64,000 nucleotides of DNA from contig BDDD01001664.1 of NCBI GenBank assembly GCA_001972305.1, positions 36,998 through 100,997 on the forward strand, written 5' to 3'. The translations under genes and the position numbers were made by a program. Shown here in pieces: positions 10,178 to 22,576 of this stretch. Source of the DNA: Cephalotus follicularis. Taxonomy: Eukaryota > Streptophyta > Magnoliopsida > Oxalidales > Cephalotaceae. How positions within the stretch are numbered: the stretch's first letter is position 1; every line of letters begins with the position of its first letter. Under the pieces are notes generated by a model. It ran no database searches. It was not told the origin of the DNA and worked only from the letters and a program-made list of their open reading frames with translations.

Positions 10178-13100
10178 ATTAACGGGGTGGCAAAGGCCAA
10201 CAATTTCGTATTGAATTCTCTCCCTACTGGATATAGAGCAGTTAAGATTTCTTACAACACACATAAGGAAAATGGTCAATTAATGAACTTTTGACCATGT
10301 GTGTTCAAGAGGAAGAGAGGCTTAAACATGAGAAAATTGAAAGTGCTCATTTGGTAACTCATGTGAAAAGAAATGCTAGAGAAAGTAAAGGTGATCCCAA
10401 GGGAAAGAACATTGCAAGTGTTCCAATGAAGAAAAAGGGCAAGAAAGGAGCATGTTTTTTCTGCAAGAAAGAGAGACATGTGAAAAAGGATTGCCTTAAG
10501 TTTAAGGCATGGCTTGAAAAGAAATGTACTATCATTTCTCTTGTGTGTCATGAATCATTTTTTTATAAATGTTCTTGATAATACATGGTGGCCTGATTCC
10601 AGTTCTACCATTCATGTTGCCAATTCCATGCAGGGTTTTCTCAACCAAAGGAAGCTGATGGGAAGTGAACAAAGCATCTATTCGGGAAATCGGATGCGTT
10701 CATATGTGGAAACAGTGGGGACTTTTCGTTTAATTTTACAAACTGGTTTTATTTTGGATATAGAAAACACTTTTATGTTCTTGCATTTTCTAGAAATTTG
10801 GTTTCAATTTCTAAGTTAACTAGTTATGGTTTTAAATTTATTTTTGGTGCCAATGTTTTCAGTAATCTCAAAAATAATTCCATGATTGGTAATGGATCTT
10901 TAATTGATGGTTTGTATAAATTTCATTTGGATCCCACTTATGAATGAAGTCTTTTGACTACAAACTGTGATATTGGCACTGAATGATGTATTATCAATGA
11001 GCACTCCTCTAAGTTATGGCACAGGAGATTGGGACATATCTCTATTGAGAGACTTAAGAGGTTAGTAAATGCAGGAGTCATACAAACTCTTGATTTTACT
11101 AATTTTGGTACTTATGTAGACTGCATTAAGGGAAAACAGACTAACAAGTCTACTAAAGGTGCCAAAAGGAGTTCAGAGATTCTTGAGATCACACACACAG
11201 ATATCTGTGGACCATTTAATCCTCATTGTCTGAATGGTTAGAGATATTTTATCTCATTCATTGATGAGCATACTAAATTCATGTATCTCTATCATCTGTT
11301 TGATAAGGCAGAAGCAATTGATGCCTTTAAAATTTTTAAGGCGGATGTAGAGAAACAAAAGGAAAAGAAAATCAAAATAGTAAAGTCAGACAGAGGTGGT
11401 GAGTACTATGGTAGGTACAGAGAAAAGGGACAATTGAAGGGTCTATTTGCTATTTTCCTTCAAGAAGAAGGCATTATAGGATAATATACAATGCCATGTG
11501 CACCATAGCAAAATGGTGTGGTTGAAAGAAGAAATCGTACACTTATGGACATGGTGAGAAGCATGATTAGTAATTCTAATCTCCCTTTTAATTTATGGAG
11601 TGAAGCATTAAAAACTGCAGTGTATATTTTAAACAGGGTTCCATCTAAGACAGTTCCTAAAACTTCTTTCGAGTTTGGAACAGATGGAAACCAAGTTTAA
11701 CACATTTACGCATATGAGGTTGTTCAGTTGAAGTTAGGATTTATAATCCTAACCTTAAGAAATTGGACCTAAGAATAGTCAGTGGATATTTCATTGGCTA
11801 AGCGGTTAACTCCAAGGGATTTAGATTTTTCTGTCCTTCGCATACTACCAGAGTTGTTGAGGTTAGAAATGCAAAGTTTCTTGACTGTTTTGAATTCAGT
11901 ATGAGTGATATTCCTCATAAGGTTGAATTTGAGGAAATAAAGGACTCTGCTGAAGAACCTATAAATGAAGGGGACTTGATTGCTTTTCAAGAGAATTTAC
12001 AAAATTTCAATGAAGAGCAACCAACTGAAGTTCAATCACCTCTTCAGGAACATGTCAATGTGGAACCAGTTGCTCAAAATCCACAAAATGACATAGCTCC
12101 ATTGAGAAGGTCCTCAAGAAATAAAATACCAACAATTTCTGGTGATTATGTTGTATACCTTCAAGAGTCTGACTTTGATGTTGGACCTAAAGGTGATCCT
12201 ATTTTGTTTTCAGAAGCTAAGAGTGGAGAAAATTACACACTATGGTATGATTCCATGAAGGAAGAGATGGAATCCATGGGTAATAATCAAGTTTGGGATC
12301 TTGTTAAATTGCTAGAAGAAGCCAAGGCCATTGGTTGTAAATGGGTCTATAAGAACAAAAAAGACTCATATGATAATATTGAATGATATAAGGCCAGACT
12401 TGCAGGTAAGGGTTTCACTCAAAAGGAGGCATTGATTACCACGAAACCTTCTATCCAGTTTCCAAGAAGGAATCGTTTAGAATTATCATGGCACTGGTAG
12501 CTCATTTTGATTTAGAATTACACCAAATGGATGTGAAAACTGTATTCCTGAATGGATCCCTCAAAGAAGAGGTATACATGAAACAACCTGGAAGTTTTCT
12601 TTCTGATAAAGGAACTCATTTAGTGTCCAAGCTTAAGAAATCTATATATGGGCTTAAGCAAGCTTCCCGTAAATGGTATATGAAATTCAATGATGTCATA
12701 AATTCATATGGTTTTACAAAGAACATAGTTGATCAATGCATATACCTTAAGGTCAGTGGGAGTAATGCATAATTTTGATCGTGTATGTAGATGATATTTT
12801 GCTTGCAAGTAGTGACCTCGGTTTGCTAGAGACGAAGCAATTTTTCACACAAAACTTTGAAATGAAGGATTTGGGTGAAACCTCTTATGTCATTGGCATA
12901 GAGATTCACAGAGACAGAAGTCGAAAGACATTAGGACTATCTCAAAAGGCCTACATTGACAAGGTTTTGGAGAGATTAAGGATTAGCAGTTGTTCTCAGT
13001 CTGTAGCTCCTATTGTGAAAGGGGAACTTTTCAATGAAGATCAATGTCCCAGAATTCATTGGAAAAGGAAGAGATGAAAGGCAAACCTTATGCTTCAGCA

Positions 13101-13453
13101 GTTGGTAGCCTTATGTATACTCTGGTTTGTACAAGGCCAGACATTGCATTTATAGTCGGAGTTTTGGACAGATACCAAAGCAATCCAGGTGAAGTGCACT
13201 AGAAAGCTGCTAAGAAGGTTATGAGGTATTTGCAAGGAACCAAGAATTACAAGCTTACATACAGACACACTGATCATTTGGAGGTAGTTGGATATTCAGA
13301 TGCGGACCATGCTGGATGCACTGACAGTAGAAGGTCTACTTCAAGATACATTTACCTTCTTGCTGGAGGTGCTGTATCTTGGAAAAGTGTCAAGCAGTCC
13401 ATTGTTTCTTCATCCACGATGGAATCATAATTCATTGCTTACCATGAAGCAAC
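10178..13453 (+). pseudogene. Copia A gag-pol, left part (gag end, protease, integrase, reverse transcriptase, start of RNase H)
   Basis: Degenerate Ty1/copia polyprotein read in pieces over all three frames. In order: Gag C-terminus with a CCHC knuckle (CFFCKKERHVKKDC, about 10450-10500); protease near 10580-10640 with DSS where DSG is normal; integrase with zinc-binding HISIERL start (11030) and catalytic D (HTDICGPF), D (KSDRGGEY) and E ([10 protein letters not shown]); reverse transcriptase with MDVKTVFLNG and VYVDD (12785); RNase H start (YSDADHAGC). Many stops and frameshifts occur between 10560 and 13430. The 5' LTR, primer site and gag start are absent, as the element begins at the Copia B LTR. 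The frame resumes at 30470 beyond the CACTA insertion. Confidence 0.88.
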
Positions 13454-13484
13454 CACTACAAAAAAAACGAGTAACGGCGAGGGC
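13454..13484 (+). repeat. Left terminal inverted repeat of the CACTA element
   Basis: Begins CACTACAAAAAAAACG and runs into AACGGCGAGGGCA. The right end, read inward, has CACTACAAGAAAAAC and AACCGCGAGGGCA at the same spacing. This gives an imperfect repeat of about 30 bp. Confidence 0.9.
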
Positions 13485-13805
13485 ACTTCCCCTCGCCAAG
13501 CCCTCGCCATTCACTCAACGATGCGGGGGAATAACCCTCATCATTGCCCTCCTCTCCATCAATGCAGCGAGGGTATGGTGAGGGTAATCTACCCTCTCCG
13601 TAGAGTGCCCTCTCCACCTGTGAGGGTATGGCGAGGGTGAACACCATCGCAGGCACCTCCTCATGGCTCGCGTGTCCCCTCGTCGTGCCCTCACCATGGC
13701 AAAGGGATGGTAAGGGGACGTGCCCTCTCCGTGTAGAATCCCTTCAATATTGCGAGGGCATAACGAGGGGAGGTGCCCTCGCCGTGCCCTCGCCATTCTA
13801 CAGAT
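13476..13805. repeat. Left subterminal repeat region of the CACTA element
   Basis: Dense copies of GCGAGGGCA, CCCTCGCC and variants (GAGGGTA, GTGCCCTC) in both orientations. Such subterminal repeats are the transposase-binding regions of known CACTA elements. The open frames seen here in several frames follow from the repeat composition and are not genes. Confidence 0.8.
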
Positions 13806-13915
13806 CGTGCTGATGGTTTCATCAGCAGAGTCCATTCCCTATCCAAGAAAAAACTGCAATTTATTTTTCAGTAGCCATAATGACAGTTCATATTTCAATT
13901 ATCTTATGGACTCAA

Positions 13916-15693
13916 TGTTGGAACCTTATGGCGATTTAGGCAATAAAATATCTATATGCATAAAACCCTAAAACATATATTGTGTTATCATCTCATGAAT
14001 GTCAAGCCATATGGTTCGTTTACAGGATCTTTTGAGCATACATATATAGTTAGATATAAATCAATAGGGAGGAGCAGGCGGAATTACTCACATAAATGGA
14101 GCGGCTCATTCCTTCTTCCCATGTGTCTTCTTGCTTCCAAAAGCATAGTTACTTATTGAACGTATAGAACGGTTCTAGTTTCCAAGTATAGAAAGCCTTC
14201 AAGGTATCCATACCAAGCTTCAATCTCTAACACGTAAAGCTTCACAAGCTATCAACACTTGATTGTATGAGAGAGAGAAAAAGAGAGGCGGCTAGGGTTT
14301 TGCAGAAATAGAGCAAAAGCTTAATTGTGAATAGAGAGATGTGTTTATATATTAGCTGCTAGACTAATCCCACTTAAAACACAGTCTTCTGATTCAACCA
14401 TCCCTCTTCCTTAAAAGGAATCACTTTCCTTTTAAATCTCTTTCTTTCTTAATCTCATTAAGTATAATTAATCTCATTAATTTTATATATATATATATAT
14501 TTAATCTCATTAAATATAATTATGAAATAACATCTCAATTATTTTTCTCTCATTACGTGTTGGAAATATTAGCCCGTATTGTGTGTGACCCTATGAGTTC
14601 ACTATTACGCTGGCCGTAGGATTAAATTGTGACACTCACAATTATCCAAATAAATATTTATTATCACATAAAAAATATTCTCTTGAACATATCAAATTAA
14701 AACTCTTTTAATTCTTTTCTTCCAAAATTAATTTATCAATTTAATCTCGGGCATCCTACCGGTCGACATCGACATCTAGCAATGCATAACGACCTCTAGG
14801 TAATATGAATAATTTGTGAACCACTTTTTACAGGTACATGAACGTATAGTCCTTCCATTGACAATGCTCTAATTAAATCTAGGATACAGATTATGTCAGA
14901 CCCCAATAATTTAATATTTAGCCTCGTGACTATCTTTCATTAACCTAAATAATATTAGAGGGCCCCTCTAATATTCAACCAATGATATCACACTCTTGAT
15001 ATCGTGGCTAGCCTGACCAGACGTTTAATCGCTAACAAAAATCATCCTGAGCATAATCTTCTTTTACTAGAAGCAATAGATTCATTGTTGCCAGTTTACA
15101 TGCCTCCGTACATAAGCGTACTATGTCCAACTAATGCTTGTATACACTTCATAGAATATGTATTTAAGCATCATCAAAACACAGCACCCTATACACAAGA
15201 CATCCAGTGATGGCTCATGTCCAAGGACCACATACACTGCTGTAAAACTAGAATTCTGTCTGACATGTAAGTAAAACTCCATACAGATATTCTATCAACA
15301 GTCACCTTCAGTGAACTCATTAAATGAGCACCCACGTAGTTGTCATAGCATCATCCATGCGAATGAATGTGAGATCAGTCACCCTCTGCTTACCGATCTG
15401 ACAGTACGTGTTGGTCTATCCGGATTGATCATGCCCTGAGTGTCAATCCTATGACCAGGAAGATTCGAAATAAAGTACACCGAGATTCCAACTCTCACAT
15501 CATGATCTCATCATGAACTTGGTTCTCTAACTTTATTCCAGGACATTCATTTACAATTAATTAAGCATGTATTAATGAAACAAACTCACAGTCATTGATA
15601 AAATATAAACATCTTTATTGAATTTATAAATCGTTTATACAAGATAAAGTAAATATAAGCTCAACACTAGCTCGCAGTACTTTATCTCTAACA
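13916..15693. mobile_element. Solo LTR (1778 bp) inside the CACTA element
   Basis: It starts TGTTGGAACC and ends CTCTAACA, so it has TG...CA ends. It is flanked by the 5-bp direct repeat CTCAA (13911-13915 and 15694-15698). No coding sequence, primer site or second LTR is present, which fits a solo LTR left by recombination between two LTRs. Its first 55 or so bases recur, diverged, at 39875-39930. The family is not recognised and the orientation is not certain. Confidence 0.85.
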
Positions 15694-15839
15694 CTCAACC
15701 CATAGATACTCAATGAAACATTTAATTCACATTGAAGAAGTAAAACAATACAATTGAACTTTATATCATACTTATAAAAAGGGTAATAAGTTTACAAATA
15801 AAAAGTTAGAAATTGTGTCAAAATCAACCAAACTATGAT

Positions 15840-17418
15840 TGAGAATCGCTATGGTCCGAGTCCAGAGATGACTGGAAGGGGTAGTACCAGTTCTGCCGCA
15901 TACTTTGGTCAGATCTAGATCATCCTGACTGCGATGCCATCTAAGCAGTCATCATCTGAGTTAGCTGAGTCATTTCAGCCATTTGAGCCTCCAACGTCGT
16001 TTGCATCTGAGACATCTGCTGTCAAAGCTCTGTAACCTCCTCACGATAGCATGCGTCCATCCCAGAGCCAGCATATTGTGGTTGTGAAGTGAAGGGGTGA
16101 CTCTGACTGCCCATTGCTGATGGAGTATAAAGTGCTTGTGGTAGCATATTCGTGGAAGTCATGTAGTTTCCCGAGCCACAGATCTTGCCATTCTAAGTAC
16201 CTCTGTTCGCCTCCGTCTATGCCACGACGTTGAAGGGAGTCATGCTACTAGTACCTTTGGGCCCCTCCATAGTATCTAACCCACTAGCAGTCTTGTAGTT
16301 CTCTTACAAAAAATACAAGTTTAATCAGTTAAGTAATTGATATATAAATGATAATTGACATATTCATTACAGTTTGTGACTCACCACCCTCTCTACAACA
16401 ATTGGAGGTGGAAGAGTGTCCTCCTTCACTCTCCAATAGGTATCGTACTATACATCCTCAATCCTTTTCCCCTTGGCCTCCTGCAAGTCAAATGCTATTT
16501 CGAATAAGTTTGAAACACAAATTAAGTTTATTAATCACCATAATTACAAATTAAGTTTATTACTTACCCCAATCTTAAGTTGCCTCTTCATCGTGTAGCT
16601 ATCGCCAGATGTCCACCATCTGCTTCCAAACTGGCTCTGGTATCTTTGTTGGGCGATGCCGCTTGCACTCGGGACTCATCTAATGCACATCAGCATTGGT
16701 CATCGACTTATTTCTAAATTTATGCATCCATTTTGGGTAATTCTCTTGTACGTAATTGTAGAATACAGGTCTGCTATGTGCATCAGATGGAAAAAAAATG
16801 GAAGTATTTCTACAAAATATCAATGTCAAGCAACAAAAAAAATAAAAATGATTTGAATAATATTAAATGTTAACTGAAACAGTTTTACTCACCAGTAGCT
16901 TCTCCCACAGAAGTTCCTTTTTCTGAATCAGGCCACTGGCTCCACGTGGTCCAAGGGTGTAGTATTCTAGCCTTGATGAGGACCGTTATTGTGTTCTTGA
17001 CATCCATGTCCTCAAAACAGCTGTAATTAAACAAATATTAGCACCAATATAATATGTTAGTTTAAAAAAATGTACTGAAATTACTTGTTACTTACTCATT
17101 GGCACTGATATGACGAACAAGCCTAAAATCCTCCTCCCTCTACTAGCTCCCCTTATCCATCCCTGATGAGATTCTGATTAAAAAATATGGTTATGTTTGA
17201 CAGTAAATATGTATAAAAAAATATAACAAAATGGCTTCGACAATACGAAAAACAATTTAATAAAAAATTGTGACATAATAAATTTCCTTACTAACACTGG
17301 GAACATCGGTATCCTGCTCTCGTATATCTAACTCCATGTCGTCTGACTTGGGATGTGTAAAACCGGAAGCTGTAGTGGAAGCTCCGGCAATAGAGGAACG
17401 TGTCACCTTACGTGGCAT
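15840..17418 (-). pseudogene. CACTA-encoded Transposase_24/TNPA-like protein, degenerate
   Basis: Exon-like pieces in minus-strand order: a start MPRKVTRSS at 17418 with a donor GTAAGG after 17293; a short piece near 17160-17100; a piece near 17020-16890 with HPWTTWSQWPD; a piece near 16800-16570 with NYPKWMHKFRNKSM; one near 16480-16380; and a C-terminal part (16300-15840) with a coiled-coil-like run EEVTEL...MSQMQTTLEAQM. The layout resembles the plant Ptta/En/Spm Transposase_24 family, the second gene of CACTA elements, thought to bind the subterminal repeats. At least six stops lie within these exons, so it is not functional. Exon limits are approximate. Confidence 0.7.
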
Positions 17419-17745
17419 CTCTACAAGAACTCACAGTATTTAAAATCAATACAAATTCCATACAGTTGTTCTACTATATATTATCAAATTATAATGTCAT
17501 GTAAAATTAGAAGATTAAGAATAATATTGCAAACATCCTTAACTACATATACTACACTATTAACTTACTGTTTAATCTATGTTATCAATATCCATCTCGT
17601 CCTCATTATCGGAATCATATTCCACCACTTCGTCCTCCTCATCTGTGTCAGAATCCTCCTCTTCCCATTCATCTTCCTCATCATACGTGTTGTCATGGTC
17701 TGACGTAGGATCCCTTATCCGAACATTTGGATGCAATACTACATC

Positions 17746-18992
17746 CTACCCTTCCCTATCTCCTCGAAGGGAATCATTACTTTCAAGACTTACATCATTT
17801 ACAAATAACCGTAGTGGCTTACTGTCGACATCTTCTTGCAATGTCAAATCCATACCCAAATCGCCATCTTCTTCTTCATAATCAGGAAGGATATAAGCAT
17901 TCATGGGTTTCGTTTTTATCACAGTAACCCACCAATTGTACCTATGATCATTGTAAACGCTGAGTGTGTAGAACACTTGCACAGCTTGAGTTGCCAGCAT
18001 GAACGACTCGTAAGTAGGGAGTTCTTTTTTTGGGTTCAAACGAACATTCCCAAACTCATCTACTCTAGTACTTCTCTCCAAAATGTCAACCCAATCACAC
18101 TTGAATAAAACAACTTTGTTGTCTTTTCTGAAGAAATCAAACTCTACAACGTCAACCAATGCACCATAGAAGTCACTACAACTACCATTCCAAGTGCTTC
18201 CATTGATCATAACACCCCAATTTTGAGTTGCTGAGGTCCTCGATGCATCTTTGCTGTGAAACTTGTACCCGTTGACGACATACCTCTTTCACGACCTTAC
18301 TTTTGTACCAAGTCCAATTGCTAAATTTCGTACACGGTCATCGACTTCCTCTTTGTTCATAACCTATTAAGTGTGCAATGTATACACACGCCAAATGACC
18401 ATGAGCACTGCAGCCTGACAGCATTTCATAGGCATGAAAGTCACTAATCTTCCATATTAAAGTTTCCTTCATCTGAAAGTTCTTCTTGCGTGATGCATCA
18501 TAGGTTTCAACTCTAATTTCCTATAACATCTTCAACTCATCAATAAGTGGAAGTAGAAACAAATAAATATCTTTCCCTGAGCTTTTCGGTCCATGTATAA
18601 TCAAGGACAAGAACATAAAAGGCTGCATCATACACAACAAAGGTGCAAGATTGTATGGAAAAACAAAAACAGGCTAGCAAGAGTAAACACTACTAATAAC
18701 CCCAAAATGACAAAACCTGCCTATTGCTAATCCTATTTTAACATTGCCAATCTTTGCAGCAAAAGATGGAAAAGTAATATCAAAGTGCTTCCAAGCTTCA
18801 CTGTCAACCGGGTGTACCATTCCCACTTCGTCACCATCGTTATCCTTCCTCTTCTTACTATGTCACCTCATATCAGCAGATATTTTATCTGATTAAAAGA
18901 ACCTCTGAAGTCTTGGTGCCACTGGAAGGTGATGCAAAACCTTATAAGGTACCTATTTCTTTCTCTTTCCCCCCACCGCTAGGTTTGAATAT
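17746..18992 (-). pseudogene. TNP2-type CACTA transposase, C-terminal part (Transposase_21 end and DUF4216)
   Basis: The minus strand continues the transposase after the insert at 18993-21634. It shows VPYKVLHHLPVAPRLQRFF, then DSEAWKHFD, then IIHGPKSSGKDIYLFLLPL, all characteristic of Transposase_21. The C-terminal DUF4216 block follows: TQNWGVMINGSTWNG, VVLFKCDWVDI and FMLATQAVQVFY, ending at 17746. The DUF4218 region usually lying between these two domains is missing or too decayed to see. Stops and frameshifts occur near 18900, 18840, 18530 and 18300. The last 155 codons (18210 to 17746) remain open. Confidence 0.85.
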
Positions 18993-21634
18993 AGGATAAT
19001 TACATGTTGTGTTAGATAGGGGTGTCCCTGCATGCCACGAGATGGCTTTATGCTTGTAAATATACACTCTTTATTTGTAACATTCTGAGTTCTATTCATG
19101 TTTAATGTGCATATTATATTTAAAATGGCATTTACTATATGTATTATCCCAATCATAACTATGGAATCAGATTAATTGAAATATTAACTGAATACACATA
19201 TAGTGCCCTGTCCATAAATGGTTGGATCTCATGCCTGGGAGGTTATGAGAACGAGATCCTTACTCCTTTGCGATAAAACGTTCCAAGTCATAGGTTCACT
19301 TTCTTAGGGCAATTGATGAACCGGATAGACTTGCCGTGTTGTGCTTGCTCTCAGGTTAGTGGTGGATGGATTCTCGCGTTGCCATTTGGGTTTACCCTAA
19401 AACTGATGAGAGGTACATGCTGGATGCATGACACTGAACCGACCCACCATAGGAAACCTATTTGGATAGACATATCTATGTCAATAGGATTCCTATAGTC
19501 TCGGTAGTGTTTAGTCAGTGGTGACTAGTGGGTACTTTAAGACCCGCGTTATTTACTCAGATATGGGTGACTGTCATACATTGTGTAGTAACCGCTTGGC
19601 TTTGATTTTTGCCTTCCCCAGCACTAGCCACGTGATGGCAAAATGGTTGTCTTTGGGTCTTGTGGAAGCTACATTGAGATGTATAGGCGAGTGCGCAATA
19701 AGGGATCATTACACCTGTATGTAGGGTGATCGGCTCTATAATATCTTTGTCCGTTGTAGACTTAAGACCTGACCAGGCATAGGCAGACTGGAAACGGGGT
19801 TTCCAGGGAGGTCTGCCGATAGTTTAAGTACGCATATGGATTTATAGTTATCGTAGTATTACCTAGGCTTGACATTTATCCGAACCCTAGTCTGCTATCG
19901 GAGCCAAGTATGACGAGGGATACACGACACATAAACCGAAGACAAGATAAAGTACTGGTTATTCGGCTAACGTAAGATAGACATGGGATTCTAAACCATG
20001 GATCCGGGGGGTGATTGGATATCACATCGGGGATATTTAGATAATCGAAAGACTATTGGGATGGTCGTACCAGAACTTTGGGATGTTCTAAAAAATTTAT
20101 CTTGGTACTGGGATCAACCGGGCTTTCGAGTCCCGCCTGATTTTGGAACAGATTAACATGTGTGGGACACATGTCATTTAGTGAGAGATTAGCATTTAGG
20201 AGATGCTACTTTGCTGGTGAACATTTTATTTCCTGAGCTTTATTTTTTTAGAAGTGAACTCAAGCATCACCATAATAGAATGTTCCGTGCAAAGGGTTGT
20301 TTGTTAACTTATAAGTGCATTGGGCATTTACAAGTGGAGATAGCTAATTGAGCTAAGGTTCCATTTCCAAGTGGGCTGAATTTTGGGCCTCAATATGCCT
20401 ATGATTGGGCCGGCCCAAATGGATTAATATGGTATAAATTTGTTGGTCATTTTCCATGTTAATTCATTAGCCCAAATTCTTAATTATCTAGCCTACAATT
20501 GTTGACTATTCAACCATGAATTGTATCTTGAAATTGGGCTTGAAGAAGGCATCACACGACACCATTTGATGCATGTGTTTCCGTCCAAAGTGAGGAGAAA
20601 ATTAAGGGAATTGATGAGTCATTATAGCCCTAAGTGAGATTTTGGTTTTGGATGACTCATGCTTAAGATATTTATCTTAAACCTCCTTAACACACTTTGC
20701 ATTCTAACTTTTCTCAATTCTCTCTTAGGTAACCCGTATGCTCTCTCCTTCTTTCTTTCCTCTCTATGCCGTGAGAAGCTTCACCATTAGAAGCCATTGA
20801 AGGAGCTTGAAGTTCCTTTGAGAAAGAAAGAACAAACAATCATCCTCTCACCTCCAAACTTCAACATAGGTGGAGATAGTCTTCAAATTGATTTCTATCT
20901 TTACTTGTCTTGGAGACTAGTTTAGGATACACACTTAAACACTTCTAGCCTTCACACTTGTTGATGCCTTAGTGTGTGGGATCATCATTTGTGAAGACAA
21001 AAGCCTTGGTTCAAGGTTTGAGAGAACACTCAAAATGGATAGCAAAGAATTAGGTAATCTTTCTAAACATCCTCTTTGATGTTGATGATTTCAGTGTGTT
21101 GTATATCTTGGGTTTGAGGTCTGGGATAGCCATCCCAGCCATGCCCATTTTTGTGCAGGTTTGGTACCCTAGCTAACCCTAAGGGTTTGGCTAGGTTAGG
21201 GTTCGGGTGGAGCCTTAAGTGTTAGGGTATTTGATATGTTACCCTAATGTTGTTTTTGGAGACACCAAATCTACGTTTTGTTGCTTGGTTGGTGTTTAGG
21301 GTTTGGCGCTAGGGTCTTGTTCCTTAAATGGAACCCTTGCTAACCCTAAGGGTTTGGCTCTTTAGGGTTTCAAGTTTGGGAGAATTGGATTAGGGTGTTA
21401 GTGTGTTACCCTAATTCAATTTTGGAGTGACCAATTTTTGGGTTAGTGAAACCCTATCCCAAATCTGAACCCCTAAATGCTTGGGATGATCCAATGGTTC
21501 AATTGATACCATAATTAGTGATCCTATGACATAATGGAACAATTATGGATTTAATTTTAGGGTTTGCCATTGATTGGCTTTTAATCAATCATGGAATTTT
21601 TATTTAAAAACCAACCTTAACCCTTAAATCCCTA
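18993..21634. mobile_element. Unclassified 2.6-kb insertion in the TNP2 transposase gene
   Basis: It is flanked by AATAT (18988-18992 and 21635-21639). Removing it restores a transposase frame reading EYSNLAVGG across the junction. The ends are AGGATAATTACATG and AAATCCCTA, not the TG...CA of an LTR; read inward they share only a weak AGG-AT-TTA match. There are no coding domains. The right third has UTR-like sequence with long pyrimidine runs and repeated AACCCTAAGGGTTTGG words. It could be a solo LTR with mutated ends or a non-autonomous element. Confidence 0.6.
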
Positions 21635-21787
21635 AATATTCCTATCCTTTTTGAGCCTTTCAACATGTCAGACACTCTGTAGCACACTTGTGCTCCCCAC
21701 AATACAACATACAATCATTGACACATGCGTATATCTTTTCATAGCCTAATCCCAATGTCTTCATAATATGTTTCAGCTTGTAATAAG
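21635..21787 (-). pseudogene. TNP2-type CACTA transposase, middle fragment
   Basis: A short minus-strand piece between two insertions. It carries the typical TNP2 block GLGYEKIYACVNDCMLY followed by a Cys-rich stretch (CGEHKCATECLTC). The right side joins the frame at 27982 across the gypsy insertion; the left side joins 18992 across the 18993-21634 insert. Confidence 0.88.
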
Positions 21788-22460
21788 TGATAAGCATAAA
21801 AATATGTGATTTTAATGATTTATTTATTATATTTTTATGCTTGGAATAGACTACTGTGGTGGTGTTTATTTGATTTTCAGGTATTATGTAATTATTGCAG
21901 GATAAGAGAAAATGAAGCTAAAACGCTACTTTTTGAGTTAAAGTGGTTTGAAGTCAAAGATCGATTAAAGAGTGCACCCACTTAAGCGAGAGAAGTCAAA
22001 ATTTAAGGCTCAGAAGATATTGAATATTGGGCTCATTTTGTTCATAAAATTGTTTGGAGCACTTTTAGTTCTTGGGCCGGTTCATTCTGAAGTTCCGATG
22101 AAAAGATATCGCAAGAAAAACAAATGTTGAATCATTTGAACACCAGCGCGCCACGTGTCGCCATCAGCAGCGCTCCACGCCACAAGTCTCCAGCAGCAAA
22201 TCAAATTCGCCTCCATGCAATCCATCATCAAGCGTGCATGCCCACATGCGCATCAAGTCTTCATCCATGCGCCAAAAGCAAAACGCCACGAAGCCCTGCA
22301 TCAATTCATAAGCCGGCCATGGATCCATACATCTGTTTAGTGGCATCCTAGGTTTATTTTTATAGCATCTCCTTTCAGCTCTTCGTGGGAACGATCCCTA
22401 CTTCCACTTGCTAAATTGTTAGATTAGGGTAATTTTGATTCGGCCTAATGACACCCATCA
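21788..22460 (+). repeat. 5' LTR of the gypsy element in the CACTA (673 bp)
   Basis: Starts TGATAAGCATAAAAATATG and ends CGACACCCATCA or close variants. Bases 22333-22460 match 27849-27976 almost exactly; the first 545 bp have no counterpart at the 3' end. Confidence 0.85.
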
Positions 22461-22466
22461 AAATTT

Positions 22467-22483
22467 TGGCGCCGTTGCCGGGG
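22467..22483 (+). other. Primer binding site of the gypsy element (tRNA-Asp type)
   Basis: TGGCGCCGTTGCCGGGG lies six bases after the 5' LTR. This is the tRNA-Asp primer site common in Athila/Tat-type plant gypsy elements. Confidence 0.8.
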
Positions 22484-22576
22484 AGCTTAGTGAGTGTCAT
22501 AAAATTAGCTTAGGGAGCTTAGTGAGTCAAAAAAAAAAAAAAACCTTAGGAAATTTTTTTTATTTTAGTTAAATGT

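Noticed and set aside
17579-17881. Ser-rich 100-codon frame on the plus strand
   Set aside because: Antisense to the acidic C-terminus of the TNP2 transposase; a low-complexity shadow.
18993-21634. Call as a solo LTR
   Set aside because: Size and 5-bp direct repeat fit, but neither end is TG/CA and no paired copy is in the window, so it is left unclassified.
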